A stretch of DNA of 64,000 bases. Origin: Mangifera indica (taxonomy: Eukaryota > Streptophyta > Magnoliopsida > Sapindales > Anacardiaceae). The stretch is from contig NC_058138.1 in the NCBI RefSeq assembly GCF_011075055.1, forward strand, positions 20,992,928-21,056,927, read 5' to 3'. Positions 1 to 11,788 of the stretch are shown piece by piece (position 1 is the first letter of the stretch; each line of letters begins with the position of its first letter). Below the pieces are notes generated by a model, which was not told the DNA's origin, ran no database searches, and saw only the letters and a list, made by a program, of their open reading frames with translations. A program made the position numbers and the translations under genes.

Positions 1-2355
1 ACAAATCAGGATTCTTCTTTACCTTCTGCAATTCCATATATGACTGCCAGAGTTTTTACAAAAGAAGGAACCTATAAACTAACAGTAAAAGAAAACCAGC
101 GCTATTGGATTAGATTTTATTTCTATCCTGCAACTTATCCGGACCTGAAAGTCACCAACTCATATTTCTCTTTGGATGCAAATGGTATTACCCTCTTGAA
201 TAATTTTAGTGCTTCAATCACTGCTGAAGCCACTGAAAGAGCTTACATTTTTAAGGAGTATTCTCTGGCTCCAATGAATTCTGGTAGTCTGGAACTCAAA
301 CTTAGGCCTTCTGATAAGTATCCTGGAAGTTTCGCTTTTATTAACGGTATAGAGTTGGTTCCGATTCCGGGCTTGTTTGATAAAGCTCCGTTGGTTGGAT
401 CGAAAGACAAAAATATGGAGTTTCAGAGTTCGAATATACAGACGATGTTCAGATTGAATGTTGCAGGTCAGTATATTCCTCCCAAGGATGACTCTGATGG
501 TCTAAAGAGGAGTTGGTATGATGATTCGCCTTATATATGGGGAGCTGGAGTTGGGGCCAATATTAAGGCTGAAAATACTACAATTCAGTACGGAGATTTG
601 CCATCCTATATAGCCCCTTTAGATGTTTACTCAACTGCAAGATCAATGGGACCTAATCCTGATGTGAATTTGGGTTACAATCTCACTTGGATTTTTCAAA
701 TTGATGGTAATTTCACATACCTAGTGAGGCTACATTTCTGTGAGTTCGTAATGGATAGTGAGAATCAGAGAGTGTTCAATATTTACATCAATGATCAGCC
801 TGCCCAGGTATCTCCACACCCAGCTGATGTAATTGCCTGGACCAAAAAAAAAGATGTGCCCACATATAAAGATTATGCCATAGTTGTTGATGATAAGCCG
901 GGTGATAAAGAGCTGCGAGTTGCAATGTCACCATCGCCTGTGTCAAAGCCTGAATATTATGATGCAATTCTGAATGGATTAGAGATATTCAAGATAGCAA
1001 ATGGGAAGAACTTGGCAGGTCCTAATCCGAAGAAGGAAGAACCGCCGCCCATGGTTGAAGATAAGTCAAAGTCTTCTGAGAATGAAGATAATAAAACTAA
1101 CATGAATGTGATTGGAGGAGCTGTTGGAGGGGTTGCTGCATTTGGCCTGATCGCTGCATTGTGCATTGTTGTTTCCCGAAAGAAGAAGAGAGTCGCTGGC
1201 CAGGACACATATACTTCAAGCTGGCTGCCTATTGGACAAAGTCATACATCAAGCAAATCAACAATCTCCGGAAGGAGTAATGGTAGTAGTCACATTTCAG
1301 CGATGGCTCAGGGTCTTTGCCGCCGCTTCTCGCTCCCAGAGATTAAACATGCTACCAAGAATTTTAGTGAATCTAATGTCATTGGTGTTGGAGGTTTCGG
1401 AAAGGTCTATAAAGGAGTTATTGACGATAAAATGAAAGTGGCTATTAAGAGATCAAACCCATCTTCAGAACAAGGAGTTAATGAGTTTTTCACTGAAATT
1501 GAGATGCTTTCAAAGCTAAGACACAAGCATTTGGTATCTCTGATTGGATTCTGTGAGGAGGATAATGAGATGTGTTTGGTTTATGACTACATGGCACTTG
1601 GAACTCTGAGGGAACATCTATATAAAACTAAAAGGCCAAAACTTTCATGGAAGCAAAGGCTGGATATTTGCATTGGAGCAGCCAGGGGTCTTCACTACCT
1701 CCACACAGGAGCAAAATACACTATCATTCACAGGGATGTCAAGACAACAAATATTCTCCTGGATGAGAATTGGATTGCCAAGGTTTCAGATTTCGGCCTG
1801 TCGAAAACTGGTCCCAACATGGAAAATGGCCATGTTAGTACTGTAGTAAAGGGCAGTTTTGGTTACTTGGATCCTGAATATTTCCGGAGACAACAATTGA
1901 CAGAAAAATCTGATATCTACTCTTTCGGAGTAGTTCTTTTCGAGGTATTGTGTGCAAGGCCTGCTCTTAATCCTAACCTTCCGAAAGAACAAGTCAGTCT
2001 GGCTGATTGGGCTCTGCAATGTAAAAGAAAAGGGGTTCTGGAGGACATCATTGATCCCCATATAAAGGGGCAAATCAGCCAGGAATGCTTAAACAAGTTC
2101 GCCGATACAGCTGAGAAGTGCTTGTCTGACGTTGGATATGAGCGTCCCTCCATGGGAGATGTATTGTGGAATCTTGAGTTTGCACTCCAATTAGTGGATA
2201 ACCCTGATGGTATATCAATTAGTGGTAGAAGTTATAGTTCTGAAGATGCACTAATAACCAGATACAATCCTACTGAGAATGAGCACGAAAATAGTGATGG
2301 ATCTGATGGCAGTAGTATCATCTTCTCACAGATAGTAAATCCGACAGGACGATGA
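1..2355 (+). CDS. ANX1/ANX2-like: ANXUR-like CrRLK1L receptor kinase, 5' end outside window
   Basis: The frame is open from base 1, so the protein starts upstream; the first Met in the window is at 40 and numbering here is from it. The order is malectin-like extracellular domain (to about residue 330), a Pro/Glu/Lys-rich juxtamembrane stretch, a transmembrane segment at about 355-380, then a Ser/Thr kinase. The kinase shows the glycine loop GVGGFG (about 449-454), Lys470, HRD at 564-566 and DFG starting at 584, so it looks active. The SHIS..GLCRRFSLPEIKH linker and the kinase match ANXUR1/2 best from memory. In Arabidopsis these proteins sit in the pollen tube plasma membrane, bind RALF peptides and keep the tube intact until it reaches the embryo sac. 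The absence of introns is usual for the family. It lies 5.1 kb upstream of the WRKY gene, as in the Arabidopsis order. Confidence 0.93.
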   Translation, partial: TNQDSSLPSAIPYMTARVFTKEGTYKLTVKENQRYWIRFYFYPATYPDLKVTNSYFSLDANGITLLNNFSASITAEATERAYIFKEYSLAPMNSGSLELKLRPSDKYPGSFAFINGIELVPIPGLFDKAPLVGSKDKNMEFQSSNIQTMFRLNVAGQYIPPKDDSDGLKRSWYDDSPYIWGAGVGANIKAENTTIQYGDLPSYIAPLDVYSTARSMGPNPDVNLGYNLTWIFQIDGNFTYLVRLHFCEFVMDSENQRVFNIYINDQPAQVSPHPADVIAWTKKKDVPTYKDYAIVVDDKPGDKELRVAMSPSPVSKPEYYDAILNGLEIFKIANGKNLAGPNPKKEEPPPMVEDKSKSSENEDNKTNMNVIGGAVGGVAAFGLIAALCIVVSRKKKRVAGQDTYTSSWLPIGQSHTSSKSTISGRSNGSSHISAMAQGLCRRFSLPEIKHATKNFSESNVIGVGGFGKVYKGVIDDKMKVAIKRSNPSSEQGVNEFFTEIEMLSKLRHKHLVSLIGFCEEDNEMCLVYDYMALGTLREHLYKTKRPKLSWKQRLDICIGAARGLHYLHTGAKYTIIHRDVKTTNILLDENWIAKVSDFGLSKTGPNMENGHVSTVVKGSFGYLDPEYFRRQQLTEKSDIYSFGVVLFEVLCARPALNPNLPKEQVSLADWALQCKRKGVLEDIIDPHIKGQISQECLNKFADTAEKCLSDVGYERPSMGDVLWNLEFALQLVDNPDGISISGRSYSSEDALITRYNPTENEHENSDGSDGSSIIFSQIVNPTGR

Positions 2356-5144
2356 TAATCTTTTTATTATTAATCTGCTGATTGCTTTTCTGCCATTGAG
2401 ATGAACATGAATGATTATGAAGGATCAAGGCCATGGAACTCTAGATCTCTTGCATTTTCAACCAGTTAAAATTCTTTCTGTTCTCAAAAAGGGTGATGCT
2501 TTTTTTTTTTTTTTAAATTTTTGTTTTTCCTTCTAGTATAAATCTATAGACGCTTGTGTATGTTGTGTGAGTTCAGAAAGAGAATTAAGTTCAACCCACC
2601 TGCCTTAATATGCTTGTTAAGTTATATGTCCAATATATTTATATACCATCAATGTATGTGCTTAGAAAGAACTTGGATACATTTTTTTGTCAAGCATGAT
2701 CGAATTTTTGAGAATATACATTTCTTTGCAATTTCATTCTCTTGATAGATTTTCAATTCCCTGAATTCAAATGGGTATGAATCTATGATGGCAATGGATA
2801 TATTAGAACTTAATTTCAGATTTTCTGCAACAAATTCTTCTTTTTCCTTGCTGGTTTCAGTTATCAATATGCTATATGTGCTTCAGCCCTTAATAAGAGC
2901 TACTGCAGAAGCCTAGTTTGGTCAGCCCAAAATTATGCAGCTAAAAATTTCCTGATAGCAATTAGAACCTTGGAAAAAAACAAGATCTAGATCGTTTCTT
3001 GATCTGAACCTTTAGAGAACCACTATAACACTAAATTTTATGAATTTGAGAGTTCAAAATCATATAAATCTAACAATAGAAACCCATATTTTTTTTTATT
3101 TGAGATCTAAGTCAACATAATAGCAAACAGAAATTCACCCCTGAAGTAAATGTTTTTAGTTGGTTCCATCTGGTTTCCTGGTGCTTCTGCTTTAAGTTTC
3201 ATTAACAACTAGTGTAACAGAAAGTTGGATATTACTGTTGAATTCTTATTTTTCAATTCAATTGCTTTGGTCAAGTAATTATAATAACATAACATGAGAT
3301 AATAACAAAAATCTCGAGTTACTCTGATGTCAGACTCATCAACTAGAAGTTGAAGAAAGGCTTTTTAGATAATATATTGAAAGGTGAGGATAAGAAAAAA
3401 TAAAGGCTTGTTGTTTAGTGGAGTTGGACCATTTATCAAGTGAATAATTGGAGAAAAGACTTGAGGAATTTGACAGTAGATTTGTTTAGAATATGAGCAG
3501 GCTAGTGGCAGTTTGCCCATAATGATTTTCATACATTGAATTGAACAAATTGTAGATTATTTTGACAACAATTAAGTCATAGTTGCGTATTGGCCACTCA
3601 GTTGAATTTCAGTGATTAATCATTCGTTTTAGGAAGCTCAAGAAACGATTGGTGCTACTTATTAAATCCATTTGGATCCATCCCATATATATATATACAT
3701 AGTAACAAAAAATTCTATTCAAACAAAATCCTTTTTTTTGGGTTGAATTAATTAGATCAACAAGGTAAATTTTGAATAAAAATATTAAAAGTGTTAATAA
3801 ATTTTTTGGAGGATTTTAGAAATTTGAAAAAAGTTGAGGTGTTTTAATTTTTTTTTTAATTTAAAATTTTAATATATCTTTCAATAGTTTAAAAAATTAA
3901 AAGTTACACCTAAAAAATAAAAAGGTTGGCTACAATTTTAATAATTGTAAGAATCTAAATTATAAAATTATAAATTAGTAAAAATATATTGATAATTTGA
4001 TATTTATTTTAACTGTTAATGATATTTTTGTAATTTTAATAAAAAGTAAGAAAATCATTTCTTAGAAAGATCAAATAGAATTCATTATCAGAATAAACGA
4101 CGGATGAAAATTTAACTTTTTTGAAACTTAAAATAAAGATGAAATTTTATACATCTAACATTTGCTTACGAATATGAGAATTTGTACACCTTATAGAGAA
4201 CATAAGATTCATAAAATGGAGAATTTGTCACTTCTACAACCTGAATTACTAACTTTATTTATTTGGCTCTTATTGATTAAACAAACAAAGGGTTTTCTTG
4301 TGTTTTTTAGCAAAGTCTAATGTGGAATTTTGCAATATAAAATGACTAAGTTAGGACATGGCAGGCCTCAATTATCGGTGCAAACGTCAATTAACAAAAG
4401 AAAACTATATATTAAAATAATTAATAGCTAGGTTATGGAATTTCTCTTTATCTATCATCTTCCTATTGTATTTTATTTGGTGGGGTATCATCGCAAGTTG
4501 CTAGATTACTGTAATTCCATTAAACTAATTAATTACCACAACACCCCCGAAAGATAATTAAAGTAGCAAAAGAGAAAATTTCATATAAAAAAGAATATAA
4601 GTTTAAATCTTATTTGATGATATATTAATATCAAACTTTTAATTTATTTGATTCAGTAATTATAGAGTTAATTCTGAAAGTAATAATCTGATTTGAGTGA
4701 GATTCTTCGTTATCAAAAAAAAAAACAAAATAATAAGGATAACCCCCTTTCAAATTTTTTCAATGTTTTCTTATTTTAATTAGTTTTTATGTTGTTGTAT
4801 TATATTTATTACCAACTCTGATTAGTGTTAATCTTAATTAATTAAGATTATGAGACAGAATGTCCCAATGAAAAAACAGTGTTGGAAGTTTAACAAGCAG
4901 AACAAATTCCAATTCAATGATTGTGCCATGCCACTTCAGTATTCCTCAAGAATATTTCATATGTGTGTTCTTCAAGGTTACTCAACCTTTATCTTTTCTG
5001 ATGTTTCATTTAATAATTTAAGACGTTTTATTGAGTAAAATTTTCTTTTTCTATCATGGATTTTAGGAATTTTTAGAAATTGAAGAAGTGGCCGAGCACA
5101 ACCAGCTCGTGTTGTTGGTACTATCACCTGCACCATTGGGTTGA
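2356..5144. other. Intergenic DNA downstream of the ANXUR-like gene
   Basis: AT-rich sequence with short homopolymer runs and no supported gene. The first few hundred bases must contain the 3' UTR. Short open frames at 2554-2867 and 4850-5038 lack any recognisable domain or codon pattern and are not called. Confidence 0.6.
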
Positions 5145-5153
5145 TTATTGGAA

Positions 5154-5885
5154 GGCCAAAGGACAAGTCCCACCCAAGATTTAGTGAAAAGACAAATGTT
5201 TGTTAATTAACTTTTAAAAACCTAAATATACACCCATTTGTTAAAATTTATTATTATGAATAAGGGTAAAATTGTTATTTAGTTAAAAATTTTAAAAACT
5301 AAAAAAAAATTATTTCTCCCTAGGTTTATAAATTTGAAATTTTCTTCATTGAAGGTTTGAAAAATCACCTTTTTTCCCTAAGGTTTTGAAACTGTCATCA
5401 GAGACGGTAGAGTTCGCTGTCTCTGACCACATCGCTTCCACTTCGACAGATATTGGCATTGTCCAGAAATGTCTCGACAAGTAGAAGCATAACAAAAGTG
5501 GTTGAGATTCGTCGTGGGACAAATCTACACGAAGTGTGATGATCCGTTGCACGACAAATCTTCAACGACTTCGCTTCCAATTGTCGCCTTAGTGGCCTTT
5601 TCATGGCTGTGTCTTCGTCATGGAGGCTAGATGAAAGGTCAGATAGAGAAGGAATGAAACTCTAGGGGGAAAATTGTGATTCTTTAAACCTTGGGTGGGG
5701 AAAATGTTTGATTTATACACTTGGGGGGGGGGGGGGGGGGGAAATGTGATAGTTTTTAATATTTTTAGTTAAATGATAATTTTATCCCTAATTTTAATAA
5801 ATAGGTGGGTATTTAAGTTTTTAAAATTTAATGGATGAAAATTTATCTTTTCATTAAACCTTGGGTGGGAAATAGTCCTTTGGCC
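5154..5885. mobile_element. Mutator-like MITE with 9-bp target duplication (element D)
   Basis: The ends are inverted repeats starting GGCCAAAGGAC on the left and, on the opposite strand, GGCCAAAGGACTATTTCCCA on the right. They are flanked by an exact direct repeat TTATTGGAA at 5145-5153 and 5886-5894. A 9-bp duplication is typical of the Mutator superfamily. The interior has no transposase frame. It includes a 19-base G run at 5723-5741. The same ends recur in the elements at 22539, 32287 and 59732. Confidence 0.85.
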
Positions 5886-5894
5886 TTATTGGAA

Positions 5895-7505
5895 AATCAA
5901 TCCAATAGTGGTACGATAAAATTGTCATCGACAATATCTTTAAATACTCTATTAGATTTTTCTAACACGACGTTACTTACTTAGACTTAGACTTAGACTT
6001 AGTCATTATCATCATTAGATTGGTGATTGATATATTCCTTATCTACTATTTATCCAATAGGATAAATAAATTGACATCATTTTTTTTGGCAAAATAAATT
6101 TAGGATAATCTTAAATCTTTTTTATAGGTTTGTTGTTTTTTTTGTTAATATATTTTTTCATTTAAAAAAAAAAGGTAAATGAAAAAGAAATATACATGGA
6201 TGATATAAAAAAAATAAAAATAAAAATCATAAGAAATGGAAAAGAATTTTAACAGAGAAGCTATAAAGGTAAATAATAAGATAAAAAATTTTGTTTTTTC
6301 GAAACTATTCTTCTTCTTCTTCTTCTTCTTCTTCTTTCATCCATGGGTAAAAGGGTAAGTTTGTAAAAAAGGGGTAAAATAGTAAATTTATTTAAGATAA
6401 AACCACATGAACAGAATAGAAGAGAGGGATGCCAGGGCAGACAGAATCTCTGTCAGGTCAACTGTTGTATTGACTCTGCTGCTTTCACAGTTCACTTACA
6501 CAAACAGACAAAGATACTTTCATACTTTTCCTCCACGTGTCACAATGTGCACCGTCGGTTCATTCCAACGGTTTACTCGAGATGCTAGATTGACACTTAG
6601 GCCCTACTCTTGGCGGACCTTTTTAACAAAAGCCACCCTAATTAACAACTTGTCTTTTTATTATTATTTATTATGCCTGATTGTTGAAATTAATGCTTTA
6701 TTTACAATATAAATCAATAATTACATGTAATTAAAAACGTAAATTTTTATAATTTTTAAAATCAAACGTCAATTTTGAATTCATTCTATTCTTCCTGAAA
6801 AATATGAAAATTACCCATGAATAAAATGTAAATTTTCTTTGGAAAAAATATTATTAAAAAAAAAAATAGAGTGCTCTTGTAAGACCCGCATGAGGATCTT
6901 TAACAGAGACTTCAGTTTCTTTCTGTTGCCTCTTTGCATTGGACAGAGCGCTGTTTTTATAATTACCTCACTGTTTTCTCTTTGATTTTTTTTTTTAATT
7001 TGAGTTTGAACAAGTGAAATTTAATTAAAAGAGAGTATTTGTTTTCTTTTGTTTTTGTCATTTTAACAAGTTCCATAAAGTGAACAAAGTCTTCTTTCAC
7101 ATCTTTTTATTCAAACTATGGGATAATTTAGGATTCCTCTTCAGCTCCAACTTCACTAAGCTTTTCTTAATTTTTGTCTTCTTATTATGTTTTCTTTTTC
7201 CTTTTCTCTTTACTTTGAATTATTTGGCCATAACCGGAAAAAAGAAAATTGTTAATTTTGTTTTCGGTACCATCTTTTACTTTTGATGATTTCAATATGA
7301 TATCATCATCACATTCAGCTTTTGTTTGAAAAGACATGAATTCCCATCTCAGTTTTCCTTTTTTGCAAATGGGTTTGGATTGGTTTCTTTTATGAAGATA
7401 GTTTCGGCTCAGTTTTTCATGTTTGTCTCATCTTGGTCTTAAAGTGTTTGTTCTATTTTTATGGTTTTCATTAAGGTTTGATTTTCTGTTTTCTGTTTGT
7501 TGAAC
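5895..7505. other. Intergenic DNA and upstream region of the WRKY gene
   Basis: AT-rich. It contains a CTT microsatellite at about 6309-6336 and a four-copy TTAGAC hexamer near 5979. The last several hundred bases should contain the WRKY promoter and 5' leader, which is pyrimidine-rich. No promoter element is clear enough to call. Confidence 0.5.
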
Positions 7506-9168
7506 ATGGAGGAGGTTGAAGAAGCAAACAAGGCTGCCGTTGAGAGCTGTTATAGAGTTCTTGGTTTGTTGTCTCAGCATAGAGATCATCAGCAAGTCCA
7601 GTACAGGAACTTGGCAGGCGAAACTGATGAAGCTGTGTTTAGATTCAAAAGAGTTGTGTCTCTTTTAAGCTCAAGTTTTGGTCATGGAAGAATCAGAAAG
7701 TTGAGGAATAAGAAACTTTCTTCATCTTTGCCTCAAAGTATTTTCTTAGACAGTCCTAATTACACACCAGTTTTTTCTCCAAAACCTCTCCAAATAATCC
7801 CAGCTGATCCTATGCACTCATCTCCAAAGTTCCCTCTCCAAGCAATACCATCTCCACACGTTCACTTTATGCATCATCAGCAACAGCTGCAAAGGTTGAG
7901 GTTTCAACAGCATCAACAGAAATATCAAGCTGATATGAATATGCTGTACTCTAGCAGGAGTACCAACAGTGGCATAAACCTCAAATTTGATGGCTCTAGT
8001 TGCACACCAACCATGTCCTCAACTAAGTCACTAGTATCATCCTTGAGCTTAGATGGAAGTGTTGCTAACTTTGATGGAAATTCTTTTCAATTGATTGGTG
8101 TGCCACAGCATTCAAGTCAGATCTCTCAACAGTCCAAGAGTACTAGGTGTTCTGGGAGGGGAGAGAATGTGAATATGAAATGTAGTACTGTTGGTAAATG
8201 TCATTGCTCAAAGAGGAGGTTAGATTTAGATTTTATATGCTGTAATTTTGGTGTTGTTTATTCTGTTTGAGTTGATTATTATGAACTTGTTTTGTATTTG
8301 TATACAGGAAACACAGGATAAAGAGGTCAATCAAGGTGCCTGCCATCAGTAACAAGGTTGCAGATATTCCTCCTGATGAGTATTCATGGAGGAAATATGG
8401 ACAGAAACCTATTAAGGGTTCTCCACATCCGAGGTACATTACATCTACTTTTGGCTTATGTTCTTCTTTGCAAGTCCCAATTGGGACTTCTTTAGGCTTA
8501 AGAAACCTTACAAGTCCAAAGTTAACTGTTTATTATCATAATCAGACATTGGATAGAATTAGAAATAGTCTTGTCTTTTCAATTGCTGACTAGCTTCCAA
8601 TAAATGGCAAGTTATATCATATCATGTCTAGATATGATGAGCTTAGAGTAAACATGGCAAGACTTATGATAATGGATAAAGAACATCTACTTCTAACAAT
8701 ATTGCCACCAATTTTACCCAAATGAAGAATTGAATAAAAAAATAACAAGCAATCAAACAAATTTTGCCATTCTGGGATGTGCAGGACCATATTGTGCTTG
8801 TGATCATGGGTGTACTGAGCCTTGGGCTAAGTAAATCGTGCCAAGAGAGGCTCAAATGAAAGCCCAAATTGAACCTTGCTTCTTTAGATTCAACCACAAA
8901 CAAGTCAAAGCCTCACTACTGTCTTATTCAGTAACCTGCATAGCCATAGATTACTCCATTGCAAGCTTAGATAATTGATGAATATGATACTTGACCTTAC
9001 TAGTAAGCTTTTAAATGCAGGGGATACTACAAATGTAGTACTGTGAGAGGCTGCCCTGCAAGAAAGCATGTCGAGAGATGCCCTGCCGACCCTTCAATGC
9101 TAATTGTAACCTATGAAGGTGAGCACAACCATTCCAGGTTACAGGCATCACAATCAGCCCATACATGA
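7506..9168 (+). CDS. WRKY39/WRKY74-like: Group IId WRKY transcription factor, 328 aa
   Basis: Three exons with GT..AG borders: 7506-8218, 8308-8433 and 9021-9168 (987 nt). The start is the ATG at 7506, giving [14 protein letters not shown]; the frame is open slightly further upstream only through TTG codons. Order: acidic N-terminus, a conserved FKRVVSLL block near residue 40, a Gln/His-rich middle (about 125-145), the basic IId motif before the WRKY domain ([20 protein letters not shown]), then WRKYGQK and a C2H2 zinc finger ending HNH. The intron inside the WRKY domain, after PHPR, is at the usual position. The protein ends SQSAHT, as in Arabidopsis WRKY39/74. It is a nuclear factor expected to bind W-box DNA (TTGAC) and, by family, to bind calmodulin and act in defence or heat responses. 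The Arabidopsis neighbour of ANX1 at the equivalent place is WRKY39. Confidence 0.95.
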
Positions 9169-10616
9169 CGCTGTAATGCCAACATCTCCATCTTATGACT
9201 ATCTAAACCAACCAAGATTAGTTAATCTGAATTGTGAATCTCTGGTGTATATAATTTGTAGTTCAAGCTTGTGACAACAAATGCTGGAGCTAATTTCCAG
9301 TACTTATCTAAAAGCTTTTTGGTTTTCTGTGTCTCTGCAAGTGGAGCCACAGAGGAGACAAAGCTAAAAGGCTCTTATATATGTTAGGGAGGCTGAAAAA
9401 GCCAAATTATGTTCTTGTTTCTTTTCTTCAAGGGTTTTGAGTGAATGTAATGTTATTAGTATAATATTTAAATTTCAGTTATATAATGCATGCTCTACTT
9501 CTAGTTCTTTCTTTTTTAAATATTATTTTGATATGATCTCTTGAGTGGAATTTATAAAAATAAAATTTAAGGTTTAAGGCTTAGGTTTACAAAAATTTTG
9601 TCAATGGTTTAGTTAGAAAATTCTCCATCACTAGTCTCGAATACTGATAGAAATATCTACTCATTCTCATTCTCATCCTATCATGTTACCACAAACAACT
9701 AATACAAATACCATTCAATCATATAATGATTTGATAGAAGTTTTGACAAAAAAAATCTTTATATGTTCCTCTCAAATAATTCAAAAAAACATTCTCTTTT
9801 GCTCTCCACCCTTTGTTGTATGATTTACTTTTTGTTTGATAAGTTGAAGCTTTGGCAGGCATGACAGCAACAACAGCAAGTGATTGGACCAAGGAGAATT
9901 TTATACCCTCCCTCTGAAACAGATTCTCAGAAATATAAGATGACATTATTTATTTAATTAATCTTTTAAATAAATTGAAAATTCAGTAAGGTTTATTATT
10001 ACAGTTCGAGTCATTCAAGAATGTACAGTCCATTTGGTTCTTGTGTTCAAGCAAATCCTAAATGCACATTCAATTAACTCATTCTCTTTGACCCACATTT
10101 AATATTGTTTACATTTATTAAACTGATAAAACATGTACATCAGTTGAATAACTGATCAAAAGAACAAGCAGCAGTTCCAGAGATTGCCTCTTAATCAAAC
10201 TGAGTCTACAATGCCAATGACACTGTCATCACAATCCCTTGATTACTCTTCTCATGCAGGCTATCCCAGATGGCCACATATCTCTTCTTTCCTGTTCCTG
10301 TAATCTCGGAAGTAACCTGTTTTTGCAAACAAAAACAATATCAATGTAATTTTCTTTGAAGATGTTGCATGAAATAGAAAACTATGAAGAAAATAATAGA
10401 GTAAGAGTTGGGAAAATACGGTTAAGATCACAAGGACGGGGTACAAGCAACAACACAGGCTAAGGTGCATTCTGTCGAGCTTAAGCAACCAATGGCATTT
10501 TCACATTCACTTCGACAGTCTCCATCACCTCCTGTCCAAAATGTGGCTGCCATAACTATCACTTACAGCCAAAATATTTAGGTTGCACATATCTGAATGT
10601 AGGGGAGAATTACAAC
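9169..10616. other. WRKY 3' region and unassigned DNA
   Basis: The WRKY 3' UTR is expected in the first few hundred bases. On the minus strand at 10450-10533 and 10200-10305 there are two short stretches that could be exons, each preceded by an AG acceptor. One reading is Cys-rich and one ends IVMTVSLAL before a stop. They match no family I know and do not continue the TFB2 fragment next to them, so no gene is called. Confidence 0.4.
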
Positions 10617-10979
10617 CTGATCAAATACATTCTCTGGTACTGATGGAACTTTATCAGCAACTCGAGGATGTGCATTCTGCTGAAGAAAAGAAATTATCTG
10701 CAAGTGAAAACTGTCCAGAGTTACTTGAGGCTAAATAAGCATATCTATAGCAAAATATTGATAATCACAGAGGTTAGTAAGTTGGCTTTGAATAAAAGAT
10801 TAGGGAAGGAATGAGGCATTTTCAAAAGTACTTAGTGGGACATTAAACAGAAAACAAATCAAATAATCAACTGAATATTAATGCTCACTTGCTCTGCCGT
10901 GATGCCATTCTCAAAAGCATTATATAAACTTTCCTTTGTTATTGCTCCCACTATAAGGTTTGGAAGTTGATACTCTATC
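10617..10979 (-). pseudogene. TFB2-like fragment: Two-exon fragment of TFIIH subunit p52/TFB2
   Basis: On the minus strand two exon-like pieces are bordered by good splice sites: 10979-10889 (IEYQLPNLIVGAITKESL and following) and 10697-10617 (IISFLQQNAHPRV to ENVFDQ). They match consecutive internal exons of the plant TFB2 subunit of the general transcription and repair factor TFIIH. No TFB2 upstream exons are visible between here and the end of the oxidoreductase gene at 11789. The next downstream open stretch does not give the expected IRLWE continuation. It is therefore most likely a captured or relict gene fragment rather than a working gene. It could instead be retained as extra 3' exons of transcripts from the neighbouring gene. 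Confidence 0.7.
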
Positions 10980-11788
10980 CTGTATGTATAACCACAAAAC
11001 CCAACAGACAAGCACTACCTGTTCTCTTTATGCGCCTCATCTCTTGTTCTCCATCTTTTTCTTCTTTCTTTGTGGGTTGTATTTATAATAAGATGAACAT
11101 CTTCATTGGAATGCAATAACTTCTATTCAGAAATAACGTATTTGTATGGCATGTTACAAAAGCAGTGTAATTAATGAAGTTGAGGCTGTTATCATCTTCC
11201 AGTTTTGTTTTTTGAAAACGGATTGAGACATAAAGATTCAACAAGCATCATCTCTGTTACAACTGAAATTTATAACTTCCAGAAATATTTTACAAACTGT
11301 AAGTTTTGACATATTCACATGATTTGGTACTTGCTCTACCTACTAAACAGTCTAAACCTGAATAGATGATGAGTGTGAAGTGGTTCATTAAAAGTTCCAT
11401 TTATCGAAGAGGCAAAATTTATGTTGTCCCCTCCTTTGCTGCGGTTGGACAGTGATTTCTGTTACGCTTTGTATACTGTACTGGGAAACTCTCATCTTTC
11501 TTGTCACCTGCTTCTGAGAACAAATTCTTTCCATAAATATTGGTTGCCCTAAAACTTGAAACATGCATTTGTCATTTGGTTTCATAATGGATGATGTTCA
11601 AGAATGAACTTAAGTATCTTGCTTAGCAACTTTTCCAAGGGCTACCTTTATGCACTAGTTCTGCCACCAAAAGAAACAAGACATTAAACATGAAAATGGA
11701 GCATCAACCAAGCATATGAAGGAAAGAACATTACATCAACACTATATACCTAAGAGAACTCTGAAGTCTCCATAGCCTGTTTATGAAT

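Noticed and set aside
6407..6712. 101-residue plus-strand frame upstream of the WRKY gene
   Set aside because: No recognised domain, no splice partner, lies in the promoter region.
7497..7505. Upstream start for the WRKY protein
   Set aside because: The frame before 7506 opens only at TTG codons; the ATG at 7506 gives the N-terminus typical of the WRKY39/74 group.
10441..10560. Cys-rich minus-strand stretch (CRSECENAIGCLSSTEC)
   Set aside because: Could be a small exon, but no start, no partner exons in phase and no family match. Left as unassigned.
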